Below, piece after piece: positions 8,544 through 16,897 of a stretch of DNA of 64,000 nt. The notes beneath the pieces are model-generated. The model was not told where the DNA came from. It worked only from the letters and a program-made list of their open reading frames with translations, and searched no databases. How positions within the stretch are numbered: the stretch's first letter is position 1; every line of letters begins with the position of its first letter. The position numbers were made by a program, and so were the translations under genes. Source of the DNA: Flexivirga endophytica (GTDB taxonomy: Bacteria; Actinomycetota; Actinomycetes; Actinomycetales; Dermatophilaceae); contig NZ_BMHI01000001.1 of the NCBI RefSeq assembly GCF_014640635.1, positions 124,001 to 188,000 of the forward strand, given 5' to 3'.

Positions 8544-8882
8544 ATGACCGGACGCTGGGGTGTGTGGGCAATGCTTCTCGGGGCGATCGTGCTGGAGGTC
8601 GGAGCGACGCTCAGCCTGCGGGCGTCGGACGGCTTCAAACAGCTCGTCTGGCTGATCCCGATCGTGATCGGCTACGGCGGATCGTTCGTGTTGCTCGCGC
8701 AGGTGCTGAAGCAGGGTATGCCGGTAGGCATCGCCTACGGCATCTGGTCGGCGATCGGCGTGGCACTGACCGCGCTGCTCGGCAAGGCGATCTTCAGTGA
8801 CCCGCTCACCGCGAAGATGGGCCTGGGCATCCTGCTGGTGATCGGTGGCGTGGTCCTGCTGGAGAGCGAATCGGCCCACTGA
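8544..8882 (+). CDS. Small multidrug resistance (SMR/EmrE-like) membrane transporter
   Basis: A 112-residue protein with four predicted membrane helices, the usual SMR size. The first helix has the acidic residue that binds protons and drugs (AIVLEVGATLSLRASDGF), and the motif VGIAYGIWSAIGVALTALLGK is characteristic. Family members work as dimers and exchange cationic compounds, guanidinium or polyamines for protons; which applies here is not decidable. It is the first of four genes lying between prmC and tsaC and has its own leaderless-type promoter. Confidence 0.9.
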   Translation: MTGRWGVWAMLLGAIVLEVGATLSLRASDGFKQLVWLIPIVIGYGGSFVLLAQVLKQGMPVGIAYGIWSAIGVALTALLGKAIFSDPLTAKMGLGILLVIGGVVLLESESAH

Positions 8883-8920
8883 CGCGCGCTTTTCGAATCT
8901 TGTCGAGACCGAGCGGTCAT

Positions 8921-9487
8921 TCAACCGTTGTCGACGATGGTCACGCCGGCCAACTCGACGACGATGTCCTGAGCCTGCTGACCGGTGATGATCGCGCCCT
9001 TCAGCGCGTGCAGCCGGTCTAGGTCGCACGGTCCGAGCGCCGCACCACGCAGGTCGGCTCCGTCGAGCTTCGCGTCATACAGATCGGCATGGCTCAGCTC
9101 GCACCCGTCCAGCACAGAAGAGCGCAGGTCGGCGCCACGCAGCACCGCCTCGGTGAAGCGACACCCCGTCAGGTCCGTGTGCGAGATGACCGCACCGATC
9201 AGGTTGGCAGCAAAGAGATTCGAGCGCTGCATGGTGAATCCGAGACCGCGCGTGTGCGGTAGCGAAGCACCCATCAGGCGACACCCGGTGAAGCTCGCGC
9301 CGCCCAGGGACGCGCCGTCCAGCCGGACCTCGTCGAGCACGCAGTCGACGAACGCCACTTCGGTCAGGTCCGCGTCGCGCAGGTCAGATCCGCGCAGGTC
9401 ACAGCGGATCAGCGACACCGCATCGGTCGTGGTCGCCAGCGCGGTGAGGAGATCACGCCCGTCATACGTCTCGTCGATCAGCTCCAT
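8921..9487 (-). CDS. Pentapeptide repeat protein
   Basis: A 188-residue protein made largely of A(D/N)LXX pentapeptide repeats (RCDLRGSDLRDADLTEVAF, GADLRSSVLDGCELSHADLY), which fold as a right-handed quadrilateral beta-helix. Relatives include the DNA-mimic proteins MfpA and Qnr that protect gyrase; most others have no known function. The start at 9487 gives a sensible N-terminus (MELIDETYDGRDLL) and has CAGACT 6 nt upstream. It converges with the SMR gene. A gyrase-related role is only a possibility. Confidence 0.85.
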   Translation of the reverse strand: MELIDETYDGRDLLTALATTTDAVSLIRCDLRGSDLRDADLTEVAFVDCVLDEVRLDGASLGGASFTGCRLMGASLPHTRGLGFTMQRSNLFAANLIGAVISHTDLTGCRFTEAVLRGADLRSSVLDGCELSHADLYDAKLDGADLRGAALGPCDLDRLHALKGAIITGQQAQDIVVELAGVTIVDNG

Positions 9488-9525
9488 GCGGGGAGTCTGA
9501 CACCACCACCCGACGCAGCCCCCTC

Positions 9526-9630
9526 CGCCGAGAGGACACGCTATGACCGAGAGGACATGCGATACCCGCCTCACCAGCCACTTCCGTCACAGATCGCCTG
9601 TCCCGTCGACGAAAGGCTGTCCTCTCGGCG
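9526..9630. repeat. F-F-R-R palindromic element, AGGACA-core copy
   Basis: Forward units CGCCGAGAGGACA (9526-9538) and ACCGAGAGGACATG (9546-9559) face a degenerate reverse unit (about 9599-9611) and a perfect reverse unit TGTCCTCTCGGCG (9618-9630). The layout equals the TGACGG-core elements but the core word differs. It fills most of the gap between the divergent pentapeptide and GNAT genes. Confidence 0.7.
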
Positions 9631-9672
9631 AAGGGAGTAAACGGTTTGCGGTGACCGAAGCGAGTCCGTTGG

Positions 9673-10698
9673 ATGGCTGGCATGGTGCAGATCAGGCAGC
9701 TCACGGCGGAGGATCCGGCGTTCGAGGCGTGGCACGCCGGGATCCGGGCAGCGCACCGGGCCGGTCGTGAGTCGTCGTGGTGGGAGTCACCGGAGTCCAC
9801 CCGCGTCTACCTGGGTCGGAAATCAACACGGTTCGCACGCATGGCGATCGGCGCCTTCGACGGTGCCACTTGCGTCGGCGGCGCCGAACTAGCCATGCCG
9901 CTGCAGCACGACATCGAGACGATCTCGGTCGAACTCGGAGTCCCTCCCCTGCATCGCGGCCGTGGAGTCGGCACGTCCCTCGCGGCATACGTGGAAAACA
10001 TTGCGGCACAACACGATCGGACGGTCCTGCAGGCGGAACTGCACGTGCCCGCCGGGATGACGGTCGGCGACACCGACGGCGGACGCTTCGCGTCGGCACG
10101 CGGCATGCGCTCGGTCAGCGCAGAGGACCGGTTCCTGCTCGAGCTGCCCGTCGACGGTGAGCGGGTCGCCAAGCTGCGCGCCGTCGAGGACGGTTATCGC
10201 ATCACGTCCTTCGTGGACCGGGTGCCGGACGCGTATGTCGTCGAGTGGGCACGCATGCAGACGCACATGAACCAGGACGTGCCGATGGGGGAGCTTACCC
10301 ACACACCGCAGCAGGTCGACGTCACGCGGATCCGTGATGCCGAGCGCACGTTCGCCGAGCAGGGTTGGACGCGACTGCGCTCGCTGGCACTCACCCCGGA
10401 CGGATCGGGTGCGGGATACACCGAGATGTTCGTGTCGCGGTATGACGACGAGTTCGTCATACAGGACGACACGTTCGTGGACCGGTCGCATCGCGGCCAT
10501 CGTCTCGGGGCGCGGCTGAAGCTGGCCAACCTCGACAATCTTGACGCGCTGCGCGCGCGGACGGGCGCCGGCCGGCGCTGGGTGCAGACCTACACCGAGC
10601 AGCACAACACCGCGATGCAGCACACCAACGATGCCTTCGGCTTTCGTCGTGTCGACGTGCTGCACGAGCTCGAGGGTCCTGTCGGCGGGCGTGGGTAA
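9673..10698 (+). CDS. Tandem-domain GNAT-family N-acetyltransferase
   Basis: A 341-residue protein with two GNAT-like halves. The first has the acetyl-CoA loop region LGVPPLHRGRGVGTSLAAYV; the second has FVDRSHRGHRLGARLKLANL and ends HTNDAFGFRRVDVLHELEG. The arrangement recalls other actinobacterial double GNATs such as mycothiol synthase, but the sequence is not MshD. The start is uncertain: ATG 9673 or ATG 9682, neither with a good ribosome site. The acceptor is unknown. Confidence 0.8.
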   Translation: MAGMVQIRQLTAEDPAFEAWHAGIRAAHRAGRESSWWESPESTRVYLGRKSTRFARMAIGAFDGATCVGGAELAMPLQHDIETISVELGVPPLHRGRGVGTSLAAYVENIAAQHDRTVLQAELHVPAGMTVGDTDGGRFASARGMRSVSAEDRFLLELPVDGERVAKLRAVEDGYRITSFVDRVPDAYVVEWARMQTHMNQDVPMGELTHTPQQVDVTRIRDAERTFAEQGWTRLRSLALTPDGSGAGYTEMFVSRYDDEFVIQDDTFVDRSHRGHRLGARLKLANLDNLDALRARTGAGRRWVQTYTEQHNTAMQHTNDAFGFRRVDVLHELEGPVGGRG

Positions 10699-10707
10699 CT
10701 TCACTCC
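10696..10707 (+). promoter_or_regulatory. Leaderless -10 box of the VOC gene
   Basis: TAACTT (10696-10701), 6 nt, then the ATG at 10708. The box overlaps the stop codon of the preceding GNAT gene. Confidence 0.5.
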
Positions 10708-11073
10708 ATGGCTATCGCACGCACACCCACCCTGGTGATCGACTGTCACGACCCCGGACAGCTGGCGACGTTCTACGGCACGTTGCTCGACTTCGCCGTG
10801 AAGATCGACGACGACAACAGCTGGGCCGAGATCTACACGGAGAGCTGGCCACCGATCAACTTCCAGCAGGTGGCCGACTACCACCCGCCGCAGTGGCCGG
10901 GGCAGGAGCATCCGCAGCAGATGCACCTCGACGTCGAGGTCGACGATCTCGACACGGCGGAGGGGCAGACCCTCGAGCTCGGTGCGACCAAGCACGAGGT
11001 GCAGCCCAATCCGTCGTCGTTCCGCGTCTTCCTCGATCCGGCCGGGCACCCGTTCTGCCTCTGCATCGCCTGA
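10708..11073 (+). CDS. VOC (glyoxalase/bleomycin-resistance fold) protein
   Basis: A 121-residue protein with two beta-alpha-beta-beta-beta modules typical of the vicinal oxygen chelate superfamily: an N-terminal TLVIDCHDPGQLATFYGTLL and a C-terminal RVFLDPAGHPFCLCI. His/Glu positions suggest a metal site may remain (MHLDVEVDD). Members include glyoxalases, dioxygenases and drug-binding proteins; this one cannot be assigned further. It starts 9 nt after the GNAT gene but has a leaderless-type box of its own. Confidence 0.82.
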   Translation: MAIARTPTLVIDCHDPGQLATFYGTLLDFAVKIDDDNSWAEIYTESWPPINFQQVADYHPPQWPGQEHPQQMHLDVEVDDLDTAEGQTLELGATKHEVQPNPSSFRVFLDPAGHPFCLCIA

Positions 11074-11154
11074 TCTCCGGTCGTTGCGGCGCGCAGCGGC
11101 GGATGCACGAGACACGTCCGCTGCGCCCCGGGGGCATCTGACAGACTTGCGCGA

Positions 11155-12123
11155 GTGAGCCCAGTCTTCGATTGCAACGTCCCCGAGTCACGCGACGAAG
11201 GCATCAGCACAGCAGCCGAGGCGATCTTCCGTGGCGAGTGTGTGGTCGTGCCGACCGACACCGTCTATGGCCTCGCCGCAGACGCCTTCAACCCGACCGC
11301 CGTCGCGCAGTTGTTGGAGGCCAAGGGCCGCGGTCGCGACATGCCGCCGCCGGTGCTCATCCCGTCCCGGCAGACCGTCGACGGCCTCGCGATGTCCGTG
11401 CCGTCATACGCCGGGCGGCTGATGGACGCCTTCTGGCCCGGCGGCCTCACCCTCGTCTTCCGCGCCCAGCAGTCGCTCGCCTGGGACCTCGGCGACACCA
11501 ACGGCACGGTCGGACTGCGTATGCCGGACGACGAGATCGCGCTCGCGCTACTGGAGAGCACCGGCCCGCTCGCGGTGAGCTCCGCCAACCGCACCGGCAA
11601 GCCGTCCGCGACGACCGTGACCGAGGCCGGTTTCATGCTCGGGCACTACGTCGACATCTACCTCGACGGCGGCGAGCGGGCCGGTGGCGTGCCCTCCACG
11701 ATCCTGGACTGCACCAAGGCCGACCCGGTCGTCCTGCGCGAGGGCTCCGTCAGCAACGAGGAGTTGCAGAAGGTGCTCGGTGACGTGGAGTTGATCACCG
11801 GCCGCGCTATCAACTCACCCGTTGAACCGACCGACGAGGCCGGCACCGAGGACGAGACCGACTCATCCGACGCGTCGCCGGTCGACCTCGCCAAGCCAGC
11901 CGAGCCCGACACCGAGCCGGACACGGAGCCGGACACGGAGCCGGACTCCGAGCCGGACTCCGAGCCGGACTCCGAGCCGGACTCCGAGCCGGACACGGAG
12001 CCGGACCGCGCAGCGGCGGATCCCGTTGCGCCGGACGAGATCCACTCCTCCGCCGATGCACCCGACCAGCCGCCGACGCTGGGCGATCAGTGGCGCGAGA
12101 CTTCCCCCGAAGACGACAAGTGA
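11155..12123 (+). CDS. tsaC: L-threonylcarbamoyladenylate synthase with acidic repeat tail
   Basis: A 322-residue Sua5/YwlC/TsaC-family enzyme that makes threonylcarbamoyl-AMP for the t6A37 tRNA modification. Residues about 15-205 hold the YrdC fold (CVVVPTDTVYGLAADAF; PLAVSSANRTGKPSATT). The last 100 residues are an acidic disordered tail containing nine EPD(T/S) repeats (nt 11902-12009), absent from standard TsaC. The GTG start at 11155 has CAGACT 8 nt upstream and no Shine-Dalgarno sequence. tsaC normally sits next to prmC; here four genes lie between. glyA follows 20 nt later. Confidence 0.93.
   Translation: MSPVFDCNVPESRDEGISTAAEAIFRGECVVVPTDTVYGLAADAFNPTAVAQLLEAKGRGRDMPPPVLIPSRQTVDGLAMSVPSYAGRLMDAFWPGGLTLVFRAQQSLAWDLGDTNGTVGLRMPDDEIALALLESTGPLAVSSANRTGKPSATTVTEAGFMLGHYVDIYLDGGERAGGVPSTILDCTKADPVVLREGSVSNEELQKVLGDVELITGRAINSPVEPTDEAGTEDETDSSDASPVDLAKPAEPDTEPDTEPDTEPDSEPDSEPDSEPDSEPDTEPDRAAADPVAPDEIHSSADAPDQPPTLGDQWRETSPEDDK
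11902..12009 (+). repeat. 12-bp tandem repeat coding (EPDT/EPDS) x9
   Basis: Nine 12-nt units of the type GAGCCGGACACG or GAGCCGGACTCC inside tsaC, encoding EPDT or EPDS (the last unit EPDR). Because the unit is a multiple of three, changes in copy number keep the frame. Confidence 0.95.
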
Positions 12124-12130
12124 CGACGAA

Positions 12131-12143
12131 TAAGGTGTCCGAC
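12131..12143 (+). promoter_or_regulatory. Leaderless -10 box of glyA
   Basis: TAAGGT (12131-12136), 7 nt, then the ATG at 12144. It allows glyA to be transcribed apart from tsaC. Confidence 0.45.
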
Positions 12144-13418
12144 ATGACCACGCCCTTCTACGGTTCCGACTTCGACGCCCTGCAGCAGTTCGACCCCGAC
12201 ATCGCCGGTGTCCTGATCTCCGAACTCGATCGCATCCGCGGCGGCCTGCAGCTGATCGCCAGTGAAAACATGTCCAGCCCCGCGGTCATCACCGCGCTGG
12301 GCTCGACGCTGACCAACAAATACGCCGAGGGTTACCCGGGCCGTCGCTACTACGGCGGTTGCTCCGAGGTCGACAAGGCCGAGACCCTCGCGATCGAGCG
12401 CTGCAAGTCGCTCTTCGACGCCGACCACGCCAATGTCCAGCCGCACTCCGGCGCCAGTGCCAACCAGGCGGTCTACGGCGCGTTCATGAAGCCCGGCGAG
12501 ACCATCCTGTCGATGGCACTGCCGATGGGCGGCCACCTCACGCACGGCACCAAGGTCAGCTTCTCCGGCAAGTGGTTCAACGCCGTCAACTACGGCGTCG
12601 ACAAGGAGACCGAGGACATCGACTACGCCGAGGTCGAGCGTCTCGCCAAGGAGCACAAGCCGAAGATCATCCTGGCCGGCGGCTCCGCCATTCCGCGGCT
12701 GATCGACTTCGAGTTCTTCCGCAAGCTGGCCGACGAGATCGGCGCGATCTTCTGGGTCGACGCCGCACACTTCATCGGACTGGTCGCCGGCAAAGCGATC
12801 CCCAGCCCGGTCCCGTATGCCGACGTCGTGTCCTTCACCACGCACAAGGTGCTGCGAGGACCGCGTGCCGGCGCGATCGTCTGCAAGGAGGAGCACGCCA
12901 AGGCGATCGACAAGGCGGTCTTCCCGATGATGCAGGGCGGCCCACAGATGCACTCCATCGCCGCCAAGGCGGTCAACTTCAAGGAGTGCGCGACGCCGGA
13001 GTATGCCGACTACGCCAAGCAGGTCATCGCCAACGCACAGCAGTTGGCGACCTCGCTGGGAGAACACGGCATACGACCGACGACCGGCGGCACCGACACC
13101 CACCTGTCGCTGCACGACCTGCAGGGCATCGGTGTCACCGGCGCGGACGCGGAGAAGCGCGCCGACGCCGCGGGCATCGTGCTCAACAAGAACGCCATAC
13201 CTTTCGACCCGGCGAAGCCCAACATCGCCTCGGGCATCCGCGTCGGGGCACCGTGCGTCACGACGCAGGGTATGGGCACCGACGAGATGAAGCAGATCGC
13301 GGACCTGATCCACACCGCGATCACCGAGGGTGACGGCACTCCGGAGCATGCCGCCGCGAAGAAGGTGCGTGCCCAGGTCACGGAGCTTGTCGAGCGGTTC
13401 CCGGCGTACCCTCGCTGA
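12144..13418 (+). CDS. glyA: Serine hydroxymethyltransferase, divergent type
   Basis: A 424-residue PLP enzyme that interconverts serine and glycine with tetrahydrofolate. Diagnostic motifs are LIASENMSSPAVITALGS, KYAEGYPGRRYYGGCSEVD and the PLP-lysine segment SFTTHKVLRGPRAGAI with Lys235. Several normally fixed positions differ from the common enzyme: MGGHLTHG, VDAAHFIGLVAG and THKVLRGPRAG in place of VDMAHFAGL and THKTLRGPRGG. It may therefore be a second SHMT subgroup, with a canonical glyA elsewhere in the genome. ATA isoleucine codons at 13071 and 13197 both lie in GTATGNCG words. Confidence 0.93.
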   Translation: MTTPFYGSDFDALQQFDPDIAGVLISELDRIRGGLQLIASENMSSPAVITALGSTLTNKYAEGYPGRRYYGGCSEVDKAETLAIERCKSLFDADHANVQPHSGASANQAVYGAFMKPGETILSMALPMGGHLTHGTKVSFSGKWFNAVNYGVDKETEDIDYAEVERLAKEHKPKIILAGGSAIPRLIDFEFFRKLADEIGAIFWVDAAHFIGLVAGKAIPSPVPYADVVSFTTHKVLRGPRAGAIVCKEEHAKAIDKAVFPMMQGGPQMHSIAAKAVNFKECATPEYADYAKQVIANAQQLATSLGEHGIRPTTGGTDTHLSLHDLQGIGVTGADAEKRADAAGIVLNKNAIPFDPAKPNIASGIRVGAPCVTTQGMGTDEMKQIADLIHTAITEGDGTPEHAAAKKVRAQVTELVERFPAYPR

Positions 13419-13434
13419 GTCAGCTCTGCCCCGC

Positions 13435-13465
13435 GGTCTCGATACGTTCCTCGCACTACTCGACC
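13435..13465. repeat. TCGAGTAG...GTATCGAGA dispersed repeat, copy 2
   Basis: GGTCTCGATACG-N-CTACTCGACC, the reverse orientation of the copies at 8476 and 30133, in the 135-bp gap between glyA and wecA. A partial direct copy (GACTCGACC) follows. Confidence 0.75.
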
Positions 13466-13553
13466 CGCAAGACTCGACCAGCACATCCACAACCCGAAGG
13501 ACCTCGCTCCGCCGTGAAGTTCGTTCAGTGCAGGCAACGGAGCATGAGCCTCC

Positions 13554-14633
13554 GTGCGTGAATATCTGCTCATCGCGATCGTCGCGGCGGCGATCACCTT
13601 CATCACCACTCCCGGCATCCGCTGGGCTGCAGTCCGCTGGAACGCCGTCACGCCGGTGCGTGGCCGGGACGTGCACACCGTCCCTATCCCACGCCTCGGC
13701 GGGGTGGCGCTGCTGCTCGGCTTCGCCGCGGCCATCCTGGTCGCCAAGCAACTGCCCTATCTGGGCACCAAGATCGACTATTCGTCGGTGCTCTGGGTCC
13801 TGGCGGCCGCGGCGATCGTGACCGCGCTCGGCGCCATCGACGACCTGCGCGAGCTGGACCCGCTGACCAAGGTGGCCGGCACGATCGTCGCGGCGCTGGT
13901 GATGTCGGTCTTCGGGGGAGTGCAATTGCTGTTCCTGCCGATCCTCGGCACCCAGACCTACTTCCCGCAGTCGGTGCTGTTCGGCCTCACCGTGCTGGTG
14001 GTGCTGGCCACGACCCAGGCGGTCAACTTCGCCGACGGGCTTGACGGTCTGGCCGCCGGCACGACGGCCATCGCGGCAACGGCGTTCTTCATCTGGAGCT
14101 ACGCGACCCGGCAGAACTACGACTACGGCGTCTTCACGCTCGCGACCTTCATCTCGGCGGCCGTCGTCGGCTGCTGTATCGGCTTCCTGCCGCACAACTT
14201 CCACCCGGCCAAGCTCTTCATGGGCGACGCCGGGTCGTTGTTGCTCGGTCTGCTGCTGTCGGCCGCGCTCATCTCGTTCACCGGCAACTTCGATCCGGGC
14301 AGCAGCAACGGCTCGGCCGTCGCGATCCTGCTGCCGATCGCGTTGCCGGTGCTGGTCCTGGCGTTGCCGGTGCTGGACGTGCTGCTCGCGTTCGTACGAC
14401 GCGGTGGGAAGTTCTGGCACCCGGACAAGAAGCATCTGCACCACCGGCTGATGCGGATGGGCCATCCGCACCGGCAGGCTGTGTTGCTGCTCTACCTGTG
14501 GTCGGCGTCGGTGTCCGGGGGAGTGCTGCTCTTCAACTTCCTGTCGACCCCCATCGCGACCGCCGTGCTGGCCGGCCTCATCGCCCTGTGCCTGGTGCTG
14601 ACCCTCGGGCTGCCGCGGCTGGCCCGTCACTGA
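13554..14633 (+). CDS. wecA: UDP-GlcNAc:polyprenyl-phosphate GlcNAc-1-phosphate transferase (WecA/TagO-type)
   Basis: A 359-residue polytopic membrane enzyme with about ten helices that starts lipid-linked glycan synthesis by moving GlcNAc-1-P (or a related sugar-P) to decaprenyl or undecaprenyl phosphate. The catalytic Asp motif NFADGLDGLAAG, the HPAKLFMGDAGS loop and HLHHRL identify the PNPT family, and its position between tsaC and atp genes matches rfe/wecA in other actinobacteria. It starts with GTG at 13554; GGAG lies about 12 nt upstream. MraY is unlikely because this neighbourhood and the cytoplasmic loops fit WecA. Confidence 0.92.
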   Translation: MREYLLIAIVAAAITFITTPGIRWAAVRWNAVTPVRGRDVHTVPIPRLGGVALLLGFAAAILVAKQLPYLGTKIDYSSVLWVLAAAAIVTALGAIDDLRELDPLTKVAGTIVAALVMSVFGGVQLLFLPILGTQTYFPQSVLFGLTVLVVLATTQAVNFADGLDGLAAGTTAIAATAFFIWSYATRQNYDYGVFTLATFISAAVVGCCIGFLPHNFHPAKLFMGDAGSLLLGLLLSAALISFTGNFDPGSSNGSAVAILLPIALPVLVLALPVLDVLLAFVRRGGKFWHPDKKHLHHRLMRMGHPHRQAVLLLYLWSASVSGGVLLFNFLSTPIATAVLAGLIALCLVLTLGLPRLARH

Positions 14634-14712
14634 GTCGCCGCGGGCGCCATACGGTTGCGGTCGAACGCCTCTGGACCTCTGCAGTCATGTTCGGATTTCC
14701 CTCTGCCAGGGA

Positions 14713-14734
14713 GCTTGTGATAACTTTCACAAGC
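14713..14734. promoter_or_regulatory. CRP/GlxR-type operator upstream of the atp operon
   Basis: A perfect 8-bp inverted repeat, GCTTGTGA-N6-TCACAAGC, contains TGTGA-N6-TCACA, the consensus for CRP-family proteins such as GlxR of Corynebacterium and Rv3676 of Mycobacterium. It lies 86 nt before the first atp gene. GlxR control of the atp operon has been reported in Corynebacterium as I recall; binding here is inferred. Confidence 0.75.
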
Positions 14735-14753
14735 AGGACGACGAGGTGATAAC
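14726..14753 (+). promoter_or_regulatory. Candidate atp operon promoter
   Basis: TTCACA (14726-14731), a 16-bp spacer and GATAAC (14748-14753). The -35 overlaps the right half of the CRP-type site, so the regulator could block or directly contact RNA polymerase. A second TGATAAC-like word lies inside the CRP site. Confidence 0.4.
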
Positions 14754-14819
14754 AGCCTCGAATGCCTACTGTGCGACGCCCCTTCGACGCCCACGAACCA
14801 GGCAGATTGGTACGAGCCC

Positions 14820-15281
14820 ATGACGGACTCCCGACCGGAACCGGCCCCGGATCCTCCGGCCGTTCCGTTCGCGACGATGCTGCGATCCGGCATCGTGGCC
14901 AACGCCATCTGTCTGCCCGTGCTGGCCATCGTCTTCTGGGCGATCAACGGACCCAAGGGTGGCGGTAGCGCCGCGATCGGCGTCCTGGTCGCCCTTGTCT
15001 TCTTCGCCGGCGGGCTCGGCATTCTGCAGCACGTCCCGGACGACAACACGATGATGCTGATGACCAGTGCCCTCGCGGTCTACCTTGGACAGGTCATCTT
15101 TCTCGGCGTCATCATCCTGCTGTTCTCCGAGCGGGACTGGATCGATGGCTGGGCATTCGGTCTCTCCGTCCTGGTGACCGCGCTCGTGTGGCAGGTGGCC
15201 CAAGTGGCCGCTTACCTGCGTGCGCCCAAGGCGGTCTACTCCGAGCTGGCCACCGACACCGCCGAGGGGAGCACCCGATGA
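14820..15281 (+). CDS. atpI: ATP synthase protein I (four-helix membrane protein)
   Basis: A 153-residue protein with four predicted membrane helices (for example GIVANAICLPVLAIVFWAI and VIFLGVIILLFS), in the usual place at the head of the atp operon. AtpI helps assemble the c-ring or import magnesium in some bacteria and is not part of the finished enzyme. The start at 14820 has no clear Shine-Dalgarno sequence. Its stop overlaps the next start by four bases (ATGA), so the two are translationally coupled. Confidence 0.8.
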   Translation: MTDSRPEPAPDPPAVPFATMLRSGIVANAICLPVLAIVFWAINGPKGGGSAAIGVLVALVFFAGGLGILQHVPDDNTMMLMTSALAVYLGQVIFLGVIILLFSERDWIDGWAFGLSVLVTALVWQVAQVAAYLRAPKAVYSELATDTAEGSTR

Positions 15282-15610
15282 GTGGAGTCCGTATGTCGCA
15301 ACAGCACGACGACGCACCGCGCCCCGTAGAGCCGAAGAAGCCGACCGAGCCCTCGAAGTACGCCCAGTCCGGAGGGCTCTTCGGCACCTTCCTGGCGAGC
15401 TCGTCGGACTGGAAGACCGAGCGTCCCGGCATGACCGAGTCGGTCGGGGTGAGTGCGCTGAGTTATCTGCTGAGCGGACCGGTAGTATTCGCCTTGATCG
15501 GCTACGGATTGGACCGCTGGCTGCACACCGGCTTCCTGGTCCCGATCGGCCTCCTCGCGGGGATGGCCCTGTCGATCTACCTGATCTGGTTTCGGTACGG
15601 TGCGGAATGA
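15278..15610 (+). CDS. AtpZ/AtpI-like two-helix protein
   Basis: A 110-residue protein with a hydrophilic N-terminal half and two C-terminal membrane helices (SYLLSGPVVFALIGYGLDRW; PIGLLAGMALSIYLIWF), the pattern of the AtpZ family encoded beside AtpI in many bacteria. It starts at the overlapping ATGA. A second ATG five codons later is possible. The two small proteins together probably serve assembly of F-ATP synthase. A 113-bp gap follows before atpB. Confidence 0.75.
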   Translation: MSGVRMSQQHDDAPRPVEPKKPTEPSKYAQSGGLFGTFLASSSDWKTERPGMTESVGVSALSYLLSGPVVFALIGYGLDRWLHTGFLVPIGLLAGMALSIYLIWFRYGAE

Positions 15611-15723
15611 CAGCCACGATTCAGCTGTCGGTGCGCGTTGCCGTCGGGCGACATACGTCACCCAGTGAACCCAGCATCAGACCAGAGTTCCTGACCAACC
15701 TGAAAGAAGACTGAGGAGCGCCT

Positions 15724-16518
15724 GTGAGCTTTAGCCCACTAGCTGCGGTGAAGACGGAATCGTTCGAGCCGCCGAACCCGCAGGAGTTCTACCAGCGGTT
15801 CTTCGGCCACGGCGACTGGTCGTTCACCCGCCCGATGGTGCTCTTCCTGGTCGTCGGGGTCGTCGTGTGCACCTTCCTCGTGATGACGACCCGCAAGGCG
15901 GCCATCGTTCCGAGCAAGGGCCAGTGGCTCACCGAGCAGGTCTACGCACCGATCCGCAACGGCATCGCCCAGGACATCATCGGCACCAAGGAGTTCCTCA
16001 AGTACGTGCCGCTGCTCTTCGCGGTGTTCTGCACCCTGCTGCTGAGCAACCTGATGAGCGTCATCCCGTTCTTCCAGTTCCCGCCCACGGGCCGCGTCGC
16101 GTTCCCGATCGCGCTGACCCTCTTCGTCTACGTCATCTACCAGGCGATCGCGTTCAAGCGCAAGGGTGTCGTCGGCTACCTGAAGAGCCTGATCCCGCCC
16201 GGCCTGCCGATGTGGATCCGCCCGATGATCCTGGTGCTGGAGATCATCACCTACTTCATCACCCGCCCGGTCACGCTGGCACTGCGACTCTTCGGCAACA
16301 TGTTCGCCGGCCACATGCTGCTGCTGCTGTTCATCACCGGTGGTGAGTTCATGCTGCTGCACCAGGACGGCTTCCAGTACAAGATCTTCGGCATCGGGTC
16401 GTTCCTGATGGCGGTGCTGATGACGCTGTTCGAGATCCTGATCGAGTTCCTGCAGGCCTACATCTTCACCCTGCTCGCGGCGACCTACATCGCCGACTCG
16501 ATCGCCACGGAGCACTGA
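15724..16518 (+). CDS. atpB: F-type ATP synthase subunit a
   Basis: A 264-residue membrane subunit that forms the proton half-channels against the c-ring. The essential arginine is Arg188 in RPVTLALRLFGNMFAGH, and the C-terminal helices (FEILIEFLQAYIFTLLAATYI) are typical. The GTG start at 15724 has TGAGGAG 7 nt upstream. Length and helix count match actinobacterial AtpB. Confidence 0.96.
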   Translation: MSFSPLAAVKTESFEPPNPQEFYQRFFGHGDWSFTRPMVLFLVVGVVVCTFLVMTTRKAAIVPSKGQWLTEQVYAPIRNGIAQDIIGTKEFLKYVPLLFAVFCTLLLSNLMSVIPFFQFPPTGRVAFPIALTLFVYVIYQAIAFKRKGVVGYLKSLIPPGLPMWIRPMILVLEIITYFITRPVTLALRLFGNMFAGHMLLLLFITGGEFMLLHQDGFQYKIFGIGSFLMAVLMTLFEILIEFLQAYIFTLLAATYIADSIATEH

Positions 16519-16844
<326 letters not shown>

Positions 16845-16897
16845 CAGACCGCGTCACCACACCGATCGCCATCAGCCCAGTCTCTTAGGAGAGAGTC

